The translations under genes and the position numbers were made by a program. 64,000 nucleotides of DNA from CAVUAN01 sp963739435 (GTDB lineage Bacteria; Acidobacteriota; Thermoanaerobaculia; UBA5066; Gp7-AA6): positions 186,001-250,000 of the forward strand of contig CAVUAN010000016.1 of the NCBI GenBank assembly GCA_963739435.1. The letters run 5' to 3'. Positions 53,530 through 61,511 of this stretch are shown piece after piece (the first letter of the stretch is position 1; each line of letters opens with the position of its first letter). Below the pieces are notes generated by a model. That model was not told the origin of the DNA. It did no database searches and saw only the letters and a program-made list of their open reading frames with translations.

Positions 53530-54194
53530 TTGCTCTACGACGCCGTCACGTTCGACTGCTACGGCACCCTCATCGACTGGGAGGGCGGCATCTCGCGGGC
53601 ATTTGCGTCGGCGGCCTCGCGCGCGGGCAAGACGGTGTCTCCTTCCGAGGTGCTCGCGGCGTATGCCGCGATCGAGCCCGAGGTCGAAGCCGGCTCGTAC
53701 AAGTCCTACCGGCAGGTCCTCGGCGAAACGGCAATCGGCGTCGCCTCACGCCTCGGCTGGCGTCTCCTCCGGAGGAAGCCGGCTTCCTCGCGGAGAGCCT
53801 GCCCGCCTGGCTGCCTTTTCCGGACACGAACGCCGCGTTGACGCGCCTGCGCTCGGGCGGCATCCGCCTCGGAATTCTTTCGAACGTGGACGAGGACCTG
53901 CTGGCAGGAACCCGAAGGCACTTCGACGTGCCCTTCGACCTCGTCGTCACGGCGGAGCGCGTGCGCTCCTACAAGCCGGGCCACGCGCACTTCACGGCGG
54001 CGCGCGCCGCGCTCGGCCCGGGCGCACGCTGGCTCCACGCGGCGCAGAGCTACTTCCACGACGTCGTCCCGGCAAAGACCCTCGGCATCCCCGTCGCCTG
54101 GATCAACAGGAAGAGCCAGCCCGTTGGCGCCTCCGGAGCTCCCGACGCGGAGTTCAAGAACCTGACGCAGCTCGCCGACTGGCTGTTTCCGTGA
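53530..54194 (+). CDS. HAD hydrolase, haloacid dehalogenase-like, one frameshift
   Basis: About 221 residues, probable TTG start at 53530, 9 bp after the peptidase stop. Motif I VTFDCYGTLIDWE with the nucleophile Asp, motif II LGILSNVDED, Lys in RVRSYKPGHAHF, and FHDVVPAKTLGIPVAWINR for motif IV. FDCYGTLIDWE is close to type II (S)-2-haloacid dehalogenases, but phosphatase activity cannot be excluded. Frame slip near 53770; repair reads SPEEAGFLAESLPAWLPFPDTNAAL across it. Confidence 0.83.
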
Positions 54195-54200
54195 CGCGGC

Positions 54201-55649
54201 ATGCCGACCTCTGACAACCTGCCGCCTCGACTCCCCTTCGAGGAGCGCCCGAGTGTCGAGACTCTGGCGACGCTCGGCGAGGACGAGGCGGTTCGCCGCC
54301 AATGCGATGCTCGGAACTTCTCGGTCCTGCGCTGGTCGTTCCGGGTCTTTCTGGCCGCCGCGTCGATCGAGCTCATCACAACCGCATCCGGCGGTACGCC
54401 TGACCTCTTCGGCGCGTCCGACGCCGGCGCCAACATCCTCTTTGCCATCCTCGCCCTCCTCGTGCTGCGCCGGATCGACCCTCTGGGCGTGGGGTCTGCA
54501 CGCCTCGCCTTCCTCGACCCGCTCGCCCGACGAATCGTGCAATCGTTCCGAGCGGCGACACTCATCGCGCTCGCCATCCAGGCCGTCCTGTTGGTCGTTT
54601 TCTCGGCGCACACAGGGAGCGCCCGACCCTGGCTCGTGATACTTGCCTTTCTCGTCCCTCTGCTGCGCCTGCTGCCGTCCGAGGCCCTTCTCCTGCACGG
54701 TCTGCTCGTCGCCCTGGCCTTCGGCGCTCAGCTCGTGCCCGTGAAGCCCGCCAGGGACGAAACACGCCGCGCGGCGGCTCCCAGATCCAATTCCGTCGTG
54801 CCGGTCGTCGCCTGCAACGCCGCGGGCCTGTTGATCGGCCTGGTTTCGACCCGACGGTTCCGCGGACAGGTCCTGGGCCAGTGGCGCGCCTTGCGGGAAG
54901 GCGCCCGGGAGCAGCTGCGCATGCGCGACGAGCTCGACTTCGCGCGCAACGTCCAGCTGTCGATGCTGCCGGCCGAGAGCGCGAAATTCGGTTGGCTCGA
55001 CATGGAAGGCCGTTCGCTGCCCGCAACCGAGGTCGGAGGCGACTACTTCGATTACTTTGCGGTCGACGAGGATCGCGTCGCGGTCGTCTCGGCGGACGTG
55101 GCGGGCCACGGCCTGGCGAGCGGGCTGATCCTCTCCGGCCTGCGCAGCTGCCTCACCCTGCTCGCCGACGAGCTCGGCGAGCCGGCCTCCGTCGCGCGCA
55201 AGCTCGACAAGATGGTGCGCCAGACGACGTCGCACCGCATGCTCGTGACGCTCGTCATCGCGCTCTTCGACAAGGCGCGCTCGACAGTGATTGTCACGAG
55301 CGCCGGCCACCCGCCGGTCCTTCAGCGCTCGGCCGCCTCCGGGGTCGTGACGCCGATCAACTTCTCGTCACTGCCGCTCGGCGCGAAACTGCCCGGGGAC
55401 ATTCCGGAGCGCAGGATCCCGTTCGCTTCGGGCGACGTCTTTCTCCTCTACACCGACGGCGTGTACGAGGCGCTCGGCGGAGCCGGCGAGCCCTACGGCC
55501 TCGAACGGCTGGCCCGCTTCTTCGAGGGCCTGCCCGCCGATTCTTCTCCAGCAAACATCTGCGACGGCATCCTCGCCGACCTCGCCCGCTTCACCAGCGG
55601 GGCCCCCGCGGGCGACGACATCACCCTCGTCGCGGTTCGTATCAACTAG
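54201..55649 (+). CDS. Membrane-bound PP2C/SpoIIE-type phosphatase
   Basis: 482 residues. The N-terminal ~215 residues hold about six hydrophobic helices, then a short linker helix (REQLRMRDELDFARNVQLSMLP) and a PPM/SpoIIE domain: EVGGDYFDYFAVDEDRVAVVSADVAGHGLASGL contains the metal-binding Asp residues in GGDYFD and DVAGHG, and FLLYTDGVYEAL, GDDITLVAVRI give the later ones. Such RsbU-like phosphatases act on anti-sigma factor antagonists. No partner gene lies nearby. ATG 7 bp after the HAD stop, so likely same transcript. Confidence 0.9.
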   Translation: MPTSDNLPPRLPFEERPSVETLATLGEDEAVRRQCDARNFSVLRWSFRVFLAAASIELITTASGGTPDLFGASDAGANILFAILALLVLRRIDPLGVGSARLAFLDPLARRIVQSFRAATLIALAIQAVLLVVFSAHTGSARPWLVILAFLVPLLRLLPSEALLLHGLLVALAFGAQLVPVKPARDETRRAAAPRSNSVVPVVACNAAGLLIGLVSTRRFRGQVLGQWRALREGAREQLRMRDELDFARNVQLSMLPAESAKFGWLDMEGRSLPATEVGGDYFDYFAVDEDRVAVVSADVAGHGLASGLILSGLRSCLTLLADELGEPASVARKLDKMVRQTTSHRMLVTLVIALFDKARSTVIVTSAGHPPVLQRSAASGVVTPINFSSLPLGAKLPGDIPERRIPFASGDVFLLYTDGVYEALGGAGEPYGLERLARFFEGLPADSSPANICDGILADLARFTSGAPAGDDITLVAVRIN

Positions 55650-56317
55650 CTACCGCCGGCCTTCGAAGGCGCGGGGGTTGCTTCGGGCTGCGGCTCGACG
55701 GACTTGAAAGCCTTCCAGGTGGCTTCCTGAGTGCTGCCTCCACGGCCGCCGCCCCCTCGTCCGCCTCCACCGCCGCGGCCGCCGCCCCGTCCGCCGCCGC
55801 CGCTGCCCCCGCCACCGCTCGGAGGCGGCGTGCCCTCGCCGGGAGGGCTCGATGAGGTGTCGCCGCCGCCGGAGTCCCCGGAGCCGGACTGGCCGCTGCC
55901 CTGGCCTCGGCCGCCGCCGCGGGAACCGCGCGCCATCTTGATCTTGCCTTCCATGGACGAGCCGTCGATCGTCCCTTCGAACCGCTGGGTCATTCCCTGG
56001 CCGCTCATCTCGAAGGAGACCTTGTTGGATTTGAGCGTGATCTTCGACAGCTCATGCCCGTTGCCGTCCGGGCCCGTCATAGAGCCGACGAGCTCCCCGG
56101 CGGTCAGGGAGAAGTGCATCGAGTGATCGACCGACTGTCCCCCGCGCTGGATGCTCACGAGCCAGAAGCCGGAGAGCTTCGCCGCCGCCTCGGCTGGTGT
56201 TGCCGGCGGCGTTTCGGCCTGCGCCGCTGCGGGCGCAGGAGCCGGTGGCGGCGCCGACGAACAACCCACCCTCAGAAAGCTCGCGGCCACGACGAGCATT
56301 AACCGGCGTATTCGCAT
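55646..56317 (-). CDS. Lipoprotein with Gly/Arg-rich (RGG-like) C-terminal region
   Basis: 223 residues. Lipobox LRVGC after a short signal peptide, a Pro/Ala linker, a beta domain of about 80 residues (KLSGFWLVSIQRGGQSVDHSMHFSLTAGELVGSMTG split in strands; KVSFEMSGQGMTQRFEGTIDG) and then ~75 residues dominated by Gly, Ser, Arg and Pro with RGGGRG-like units. The final segment returns to ordinary sequence (TWKAFKSVEPQPEATPAP). The beta domain resembles fragments found in secreted proteins that quantify lipid or sugar residues but I cannot name it. Stop shares CTAG with the phosphatase stop. Confidence 0.72.
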   Translation of the reverse strand: MRIRRLMLVVAASFLRVGCSSAPPPAPAPAAAQAETPPATPAEAAAKLSGFWLVSIQRGGQSVDHSMHFSLTAGELVGSMTGPDGNGHELSKITLKSNKVSFEMSGQGMTQRFEGTIDGSSMEGKIKMARGSRGGGRGQGSGQSGSGDSGGGDTSSSPPGEGTPPPSGGGGSGGGGRGGGRGGGGGRGGGGRGGSTQEATWKAFKSVEPQPEATPAPSKAGGS

Positions 56318-56354
56318 GCTCAGGAAACGCCGGCGACCCCGGGAAAATTACGCG

Positions 56355-56642
56355 AGCAGGCTGCTGAAGAAAGGATGCGGGCGTCGTGTCTGACTTTCGG
56401 CCGCAGGCGTTCGCTCCGCGAACGGCGGCCGAGAGGTTCTGCTACCAGGGCCAGGCCCCGGATCTTGTTGAAAACTCTCGGCTGCCGGTCGCAACGCGAC
56501 CGCCGCAGCCGAAAGCCGCGCGGGGCCGTCTGCGGCGTTGCCGCTCCTCCCCGATGCTTCGGCATCGCCTTCGTCGCGGCGCCTGGCATCCGGCCCCGCG
56601 GCGCTCGCAACGCCGCTCCACACCTTTTTTCAGCAGCCTGCT
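56355..56642. mobile_element. MITE-like element with 20-bp terminal inverted repeats
   Basis: AGCAGGCTGCTGAAGAAAGG (56355-56374) and CCTTTTTTCAGCAGCCTGCT (56623-56642) are inverted repeats matching at 19 of 20 positions. The 288-bp element has no real gene and is packed with internal hairpins (for example GTTCGC/GCGAAC, GGTCGC/GCGACC, CGATGC/GCATCG). The right end abuts, and supplies the downstream part of, the DJ-1 gene stop codon. No target duplication is obvious. Non-autonomous; no transposase is present in the window. Confidence 0.7.
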
Positions 56643-57366
56643 AGACCACCCAGCTGCGGCTCTGGTACTCCATGTACGTTGCCGTCCACTCGGCAACAGG
56701 GCGCCCGAAGTACCGCTCGACCACGCGCAAGGCGAGGTCCACGCCGGAGGACAGTCCGCCCGCCGTGGCGATTCGAGGGCTCGATTCGACGAACCGCACG
56801 CCGCGCTTCACGTCGATGTCGGGATACTGCTTGGCCAGGGCGTCGAGGGAGCCGTGGTGCGTCGTGGCGGACTTGCCCGAGAGCATCCCCGCCTTCGCCA
56901 GCTGGAAGGCCCCGGTGCAGACGGACATGGTGATGTCGGCCTTCTCGCTCGCCCTGCGCAGCCAGGCGATCAGGGCGTCGCCGCCTCGCTGGGCCCCGAC
57001 GACGATCACCTTCGGCTGCGGCGCATTCGCGAACGTGTAGTCCGGAACGAGCTGGAGGCCGCCCGACCCCATGACCGGCATGATCGACTCGCCCACGGTG
57101 AAAAGACGGAACGGCATCATCTCGTCCATCGTCGCGCCCCGGTCGGGGACGTGGACGTCCTGAAAAACCTCCCACGGCCCCGCGAAATCGATCACCGTGG
57201 CGCCTTCGGTCAGGGCCACGGCCACGGGGATCGTTCCGGTTTTTGGCGGCGTCAGCGGGCCGGCTCCGCCTCCTGACTTTTCGGCCCCCAGGAGGGGCGC
57301 CGCTTTCGCCAGCGCCGCTGCTGCGCCTGCCGCTGCTGCACCTGTCAAGAACTGCCTTCTCCGCAT
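56641..57366 (-). CDS. Tat-exported DJ-1/PfpI-family protein
   Basis: 241 residues from ATG 57366 (GGGGGGAAG upstream). Twin-arginine signal MRRRQFLTGAAAAGAAAALA. The class I glutamine-amidotransferase-like fold shows VIDFAGPWEVFQDVHVP with Glu66, VGAQRGGDALIAWLR, and the nucleophile Cys150 in MSVCTGAFQLAKAGML followed by ATTHHG. Resembles the isonitrile hydratase/DJ-1 subfamily ('cyclohexyl-isocyanide hydratase'). Tat export suggests folding before transport. The MITE-like element begins at its stop codon. Confidence 0.86.
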   Translation of the reverse strand: MRRRQFLTGAAAAGAAAALAKAAPLLGAEKSGGGAGPLTPPKTGTIPVAVALTEGATVIDFAGPWEVFQDVHVPDRGATMDEMMPFRLFTVGESIMPVMGSGGLQLVPDYTFANAPQPKVIVVGAQRGGDALIAWLRRASEKADITMSVCTGAFQLAKAGMLSGKSATTHHGSLDALAKQYPDIDVKRGVRFVESSPRIATAGGLSSGVDLALRVVERYFGRPVAEWTATYMEYQSRSWVV

Positions 57367-57439
57367 GACTTCCCCCCTTCCCCTAGGCATACGACAGGAG
57401 GTGCTGGATGTTTCGGCCGAGGGACCAATGCCCTCGGGT

Positions 57440-57886
57440 TCAGGACGGCCGAGCCGACATCAAGGCCGTCAGCCCGCGGTCGCGGTGGATGCGGCCCCGG
57501 CCGAGGATGGAGCGAAGGGTGTCGAGCGCAGCCGGACCGCCGTCGCTCCGGACAAACAAGTCGAAACCGTCCACGAGGTGGTTGGCGTAGATGAGCTCTT
57601 CGCCGCCCGCATACTCCAGACCGACGGGTACCCGGCCGGATTCGAGAGTGTCACGCAGCCTCCGGGCCTCCTCGAGCACTTTGCCGGCCGCCAGCAGCCG
57701 AGCCTCGACATCCGGCGCCGCAGCTGCTTCGTCGAAGCGCCGCAGGCTCGCTTCGAGAGGCATTTCGGAGGCCGAGGTCACCGCCGCGTATTCCTCCCTG
57801 GTCCGCACGTACTCACCCCTGTCGACGACACGGCATGCGGCGGCCGACAGGGCCAATGCTCCCAGGCAAATCGCGGTGCGAGTCAT
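57440..57886 (-). CDS. Lipoprotein of unknown function
   Basis: 148 residues from ATG 57886, preferred over upstream in-frame starts because a lipoprotein signal follows directly (CLGALALSAAAC). The mature part is helical and acidic (MPLEASLRRFDEAAAAPDVEARLLAAGKVLEEA) with LEYAGGEELIYANHLVDGFDLFV. No family recognised. It is 61 bp upstream-divergent from the plus-strand gene at 57948. Confidence 0.65.
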   Translation of the reverse strand: MTRTAICLGALALSAAACRVVDRGEYVRTREEYAAVTSASEMPLEASLRRFDEAAAAPDVEARLLAAGKVLEEARRLRDTLESGRVPVGLEYAGGEELIYANHLVDGFDLFVRSDGGPAALDTLRSILGRGRIHRDRGLTALMSARPS

Positions 57887-57947
57887 GTCCGCTGTAACCG
57901 CGTTCACTGCCCTTTGGTTGCAGATTTCGGGGTTACGCTCCCCCTCT

Positions 57948-58541
57948 ATGCCTCGGCCGGCTGCCGCTCTGGGATTCCGGGCCCACTCGGGATGGGCCGC
58001 CGCCGTGGCTGTCGCGGGAACGCCGCGCCGGCCGGAGATTCTCGACCGCCGGCGGATCGAGATCGCGGACGGCAAGATCCCGGGCTCCCGTCAGCCATAC
58101 CACGCGGCGGAAGGACTGCCGCTGGCGAAGGCGAAGAACCTGCTGGATCGGTTCGAGGCCGGCTCTGCGAAACTGGCCCACAAGGCCGTCGGTGACCTCG
58201 CCCGGGACCTGACGTCGAGAGGTTACAGAATCGCCGGCTGCGGCCTGTTGCTCGCCTCCGGCCGACCTCTTCCCCCGCTCGAGTCGGTCCTCGCCTCGCA
58301 TGCGTTGATCCACGCGGCCGACGGAGAGCACTTCCGGCACGCCCTCGCGCGGGCCTGCGCTCGCCGCGGCCTCTCCGTGCTCCGCGTCGCCGAACGCGAG
58401 CTCTACGCCGCAGCCTCGACGCGGTTTCGCATCTCGGCCGAGGTGCTTCAGACCAAAGTCAATGAAGCCGGCAAGCCTCTCGGTCCACCCTGGACCGCGG
58501 ATCAGAAGCTCGCCGCCCTCGTCGCCTGGCTTGCTCTCTGA
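57948..58541 (+). CDS. Conserved hypothetical protein
   Basis: 197 residues: LGFRAHSGWAAAVAVAG, PEILDRRRIEIADGKIPGSRQPYHAAEGL split by a loop, and VASHALIHAADGEHFRHALARACARRGL. The HSGWAA and LDRRRIE...PYHAAEG motifs define a family of uncharacterised proteins in many soil bacteria; His113-like residues and Glu suggest a possible active site, unproven. A TACGCT hexamer ends 8 nt before the ATG and there is no Shine-Dalgarno. Confidence 0.7.
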   Translation: MPRPAAALGFRAHSGWAAAVAVAGTPRRPEILDRRRIEIADGKIPGSRQPYHAAEGLPLAKAKNLLDRFEAGSAKLAHKAVGDLARDLTSRGYRIAGCGLLLASGRPLPPLESVLASHALIHAADGEHFRHALARACARRGLSVLRVAERELYAAASTRFRISAEVLQTKVNEAGKPLGPPWTADQKLAALVAWLAL

Positions 58542-58586
58542 GGCGGCCTTGACTCTGGAAGGCGTTCGAGGCCGTAGGGTGTCCGG

Positions 58587-59084
58587 GTGAGCGCTCGCAA
58601 GCCGCCGACGGGGCTGATCCGGATTGGGGAGCTGGCCGATCTCTGCGGCGTGAGCCCGGACACTTTGCGCCACTACGAGCGTCTCGGCCTGCTCCACGTG
58701 GCGCGGCGATCGGAAGCGAAGTATCGCTGGTACTCCGCCGACGCCGTCGCCAGAGTCCACCTCGTGCAGCGCGCCCTGTTGCTCGGCTTCACGCTCGCGG
58801 AGCTGGCTCACGTGCTCGGGTTGCGCGACCGCGGACGCTCCCCGTGTCGCGAGGTGCGCGCTCTCGCGCAGTTGAAGCTCGAGGAGCTCGAGCAGCGAGT
58901 CCGAGACCTCGCCCGCCTGCGCGATGGACTGCGCGCCGTGCTCAAGAACTGGGACGAGCGCCTGCGGTCCGTGCCGGCCGGAGCCCGCGCCGGCTTACTC
59001 GATGCACTCGTCTCCGGGGAACTCGTTCTCGACCTGCCACCTCGAAATGGAATTCGAAAGAGAGTGAAAGGGAGGAAACCATGA
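58587..59084 (+). CDS. MerR-family transcriptional regulator
   Basis: 165 residues from GTG 58587. Winged-helix HTH at residues ~10-75 (IGELADLCGVSPDTLRHYERLGLL, RWYSADAVARVHLVQRALLLGF), followed by a coiled-coil dimerisation helix with LEELEQRVRDLARLRDGL and Cys87 in GRSPCREVRAL at the position where MerR/SoxR relatives bind metal or a cluster. Its stop overlaps the ATG of the Spy-like gene (ATGA), so it probably regulates that gene and itself from the region before 58587. Confidence 0.9.
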   Translation: MSARKPPTGLIRIGELADLCGVSPDTLRHYERLGLLHVARRSEAKYRWYSADAVARVHLVQRALLLGFTLAELAHVLGLRDRGRSPCREVRALAQLKLEELEQRVRDLARLRDGLRAVLKNWDERLRSVPAGARAGLLDALVSGELVLDLPPRNGIRKRVKGRKP

Positions 59085-59704
59085 AGACCATCTTCGCAGT
59101 CTCGTTCACATTGGCGCTGGCCGCACCCGGAGTCGCGGCGGCTCAGGCCGCGGAAGCGGCTTGCCCGATGCACCAGGCCCACACATCCGAACCGGCGTCG
59201 GCTGCGCCCGTCGCCGAGGCGCCGCAGGCGCACCAGCACGCGGCCAGCCCCTATGCCGGCCTCGAGGGCTCGGAGATCAAGGCGCTCACTGCCGACGAGA
59301 TCCGCGCCTACCGGGAAGGCACGGGGATGGGTCTCGCGAAGCCGGCTGAGCTCAATCACTACCCCGGCCCACGCCATGTACTCGATCTGGCCGCCGACCT
59401 CGGCCTGTCCGAGAATCAGAGAGGCGAGCTGCAAGCGATCTTCGATCGGATGCACCGCTCCGCCGTCGAGCTCGGCGCGGCAATCGTCGCCCGGGAGAAG
59501 GCCCTCGACCAGGCCTTTGCCTCCCGGTCGATCGACGAGTCGAATCTGCGGGATTCCGTCGGCCAGCTCGCAGCGCTCCAGGGACAGCTACGCGCCGCTC
59601 ACCTGGCCGCACACCTGGAGACCCGGCGCATCCTGAAACCGGCCCAGGTCGAGCGCTACGACACTCTTCGCGGCTACACGACCCCGGCGAACGGACGCTC
59701 TTGA
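59081..59704 (+). CDS. Periplasmic Spy/CpxP-like protein with metal-binding N-terminus
   Basis: 207 residues. Signal peptide ending GVAAAQAAEAA, then ACPMHQAHTSEP and HQHAASPYAGLE, a Cys/Met/His-rich stretch suited to soft-metal binding. The rest is helical with LGLSENQRGELQAIFDRMHRSAVE and LKPAQVERYDTLRGY, the paired LTxxQ-type segments of heavy-metal-resistance (Spy/CnrX-like) proteins. GGAGG lies 5 nt before the ATG. Translationally coupled to MerR, which suggests a metal-induced operon. Confidence 0.87.
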   Translation: MKTIFAVSFTLALAAPGVAAAQAAEAACPMHQAHTSEPASAAPVAEAPQAHQHAASPYAGLEGSEIKALTADEIRAYREGTGMGLAKPAELNHYPGPRHVLDLAADLGLSENQRGELQAIFDRMHRSAVELGAAIVAREKALDQAFASRSIDESNLRDSVGQLAALQGQLRAAHLAAHLETRRILKPAQVERYDTLRGYTTPANGRS

Positions 59705-59714
59705 CCCGCCGGGC

Positions 59715-60812
59715 TCAAGGCTCCGAAGCGCCCGGGATCGCTTCGTTGATCTTCTTGTCGTAGGCCTCGCGGACCTCGGGGTTGGAGAGAACGCCGTAAG
59801 CCACTCGAAGCCACTTGGCGAGCACGTTCAGCTGCCGCCACAGGTCGACGAGGTCCGGGTGCGCCTTCATATCGAAGAGGCGCGACCGGACGGCATACGC
59901 CGCATCGATCTCCTTCGAATCCGCATTTTGCGGGACGCCGAGAAGGTCGTAGTGCGAGAGCCAGTCGAGCTGGCGGTACGTATCGAGCACGATCTCCCGG
60001 GTTGTCGGCGGGGCCGTCTTGACCGGGCGCGCCGGCATCGTTGCATCCATTGCTGCCGTGGCAAGCCCGGCGCTCTCCTTGGGGGCCGCCGCTCCGGCTT
60101 CGGGCTTCATCTCGATCAACCCGGCAAAGAGCAGCGAATAGAGGATCTTGGCGCGGGCGCCCGGGGAGTTCGATTCCGCTGCGAGCAGCTCGCGCGTGCT
60201 GCGTTTGCCGTCCACCTGCGCCAGCACGCCGAGGAGACGCACGGATCCGGACGACATGGCTTCGCTCGTCAAGACAGGAATGGACGACGGGTCTCCCAGC
60301 AGCTGCTGGAACTGCTCGCTCTCGGGGATTCGGCGGATACCTTCGATGATCATCTCGTGCGAAAGCGAGACCGCCACGTCGAGCTCCACCGGCCCCGTAT
60401 CCGCCTCGAAGTGGAAAGCGCCATCCGGCCAGGAAAGCGTCGAGAAGACGATCTGTTCCATCTGGCGCCGCGCCTCGCCGTCGACAATCGATCGGGCCAC
60501 GAGACCCTTGCCCACGAGGATCCGATCGAGGCGCTCGTTCGTCTCGCGCTGATTCGCCAGGGCGTCCTCGAGGTCTCTCTGGGTTATGTAGCCCCAGCGC
60601 ACGAGCGTCGCGCCGATGCGGTGATCTTCCCGGGACGATCGGGCCGCGCGCAGCTCGCCGCCCTCAAAGACGAGCTGCCGCACCTGGTCGTCCCGGAAGA
60701 CAGAGAGCGTGCCCGAAAGCCGCTCCAGCTGGATGCGCCGCAACACGACGAAGAGGGGCGTCGTGGACAGGCTGCCCGTGATTCCGGGCGATTCGGGAGG
60801 AGTGGTGCTCAT
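59715..60812 (-). CDS. DUF4388 (PATAN) regulator with C-terminal J-like domain
   Basis: 365 residues. Residues ~12-150 are a DUF4388 domain (LSTTPLFVVLRRIQLERLSGTLSVFRDDQ...VFEGGELRAARS), found in gliding- and signalling-related proteins of Myxococcota and Acidobacteriota; a middle helical region follows; the last ~85 residues form a J-like domain (YRQLDWLSHYDLLGVPQNADSKEIDAAYAV...FDMKAHPDLVDLW...LRVAYGVLSNPEVREAYDKKI) with an intact HPD. Likely a cytoplasmic adaptor coupling a chaperone partner to signalling. Divergent from the lipoprotein at 60860. Confidence 0.87.
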   Translation of the reverse strand: MSTTPPESPGITGSLSTTPLFVVLRRIQLERLSGTLSVFRDDQVRQLVFEGGELRAARSSREDHRIGATLVRWGYITQRDLEDALANQRETNERLDRILVGKGLVARSIVDGEARRQMEQIVFSTLSWPDGAFHFEADTGPVELDVAVSLSHEMIIEGIRRIPESEQFQQLLGDPSSIPVLTSEAMSSGSVRLLGVLAQVDGKRSTRELLAAESNSPGARAKILYSLLFAGLIEMKPEAGAAAPKESAGLATAAMDATMPARPVKTAPPTTREIVLDTYRQLDWLSHYDLLGVPQNADSKEIDAAYAVRSRLFDMKAHPDLVDLWRQLNVLAKWLRVAYGVLSNPEVREAYDKKINEAIPGASEP

Positions 60813-60859
60813 CGACTCCGCTTAGAATAGCTCCTCAAAACAACAGACGATACGCCTTG

Positions 60860-61510
60860 ATGCTCTCCAGGACCTCCGCCGCCGCGCCCGTGATGGCGCT
60901 CGTGGCTCTGGCTGCCGGTTGCGGCCGGCAGAGCGTTGCCTCTGATGGCTACAGGGCGCGGCTCGTGGTCGGCGTCGGGCAGAGCATGGATATCGCGGCA
61001 AGGGGCGACCGAACGCGCATCACCCGCATGGGCGGCACCAACGAGATCTGGACAACGATCCGGCGGCCGGACCTCGGCAAGCAATGGGACTACCGGCCCT
61101 TCGGCGCGCACGCAAACAAGGTCATCGAGTCGAAGCTCCGGCCTCGCAAGCGCGAGGGCTACTGGGACGACATACCGCCCACCGCCGGATTCGACGCCCA
61201 GAAATACGCCGAGCAGTTCCAGGGCTCCGCCCGGTTCCGAGACCATCTCTCTTTCGCCGAACACCCCTGTGATGTCTGGGACGTGACCTTCTTTAAGGGC
61301 GGTGTCGACCGCATCTGGCTCGCGACGGACCTGGCGAGCTTGCCGGTGCGCATCCAGCATGGCGTTCTCCTGCCAGCCGACCTCCCGGGTCAACCGGATG
61401 AGCTTCGGGCCAGCACCGACCTGCAGCTCGCCCGCATCCAGGTTGGCGCGCCGCCCTCCCTCTTCGAGCTGCCGGAAGGAGCCACAATCATCCCGAACCC
61501 CGACGACTGA
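60860..61510 (+). CDS. Lipoprotein of unknown function
   Basis: 216 residues from ATG 60860 (a TTG directly before it is less likely). Lipobox LAAGC in MALVALAAGCGRQ. Beta-rich mature domain: ARLVVGVGQSMDIAARGDRTRITR, NEIWTTIRRPDLGKQWDYRPFG, EHPCDVWDVTFFKGGVDRIWLA, LQLARIQVGAPPSLFELPEGA. The last segment is reminiscent of LolA-fold C-termini (DUF4412-like). Starts an operon with the ankyrin lipoprotein, whose start is 1 bp past this stop. Confidence 0.74.
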   Translation: MLSRTSAAAPVMALVALAAGCGRQSVASDGYRARLVVGVGQSMDIAARGDRTRITRMGGTNEIWTTIRRPDLGKQWDYRPFGAHANKVIESKLRPRKREGYWDDIPPTAGFDAQKYAEQFQGSARFRDHLSFAEHPCDVWDVTFFKGGVDRIWLATDLASLPVRIQHGVLLPADLPGQPDELRASTDLQLARIQVGAPPSLFELPEGATIIPNPDD

Positions 61511-61511
61511 G

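Noticed and set aside
56371..56644. Short open frames inside the MITE-like element
   Set aside because: Frames on both strands are compositionally identical Arg/Pro/Ala-rich translations of hairpins and have no ribosome site.
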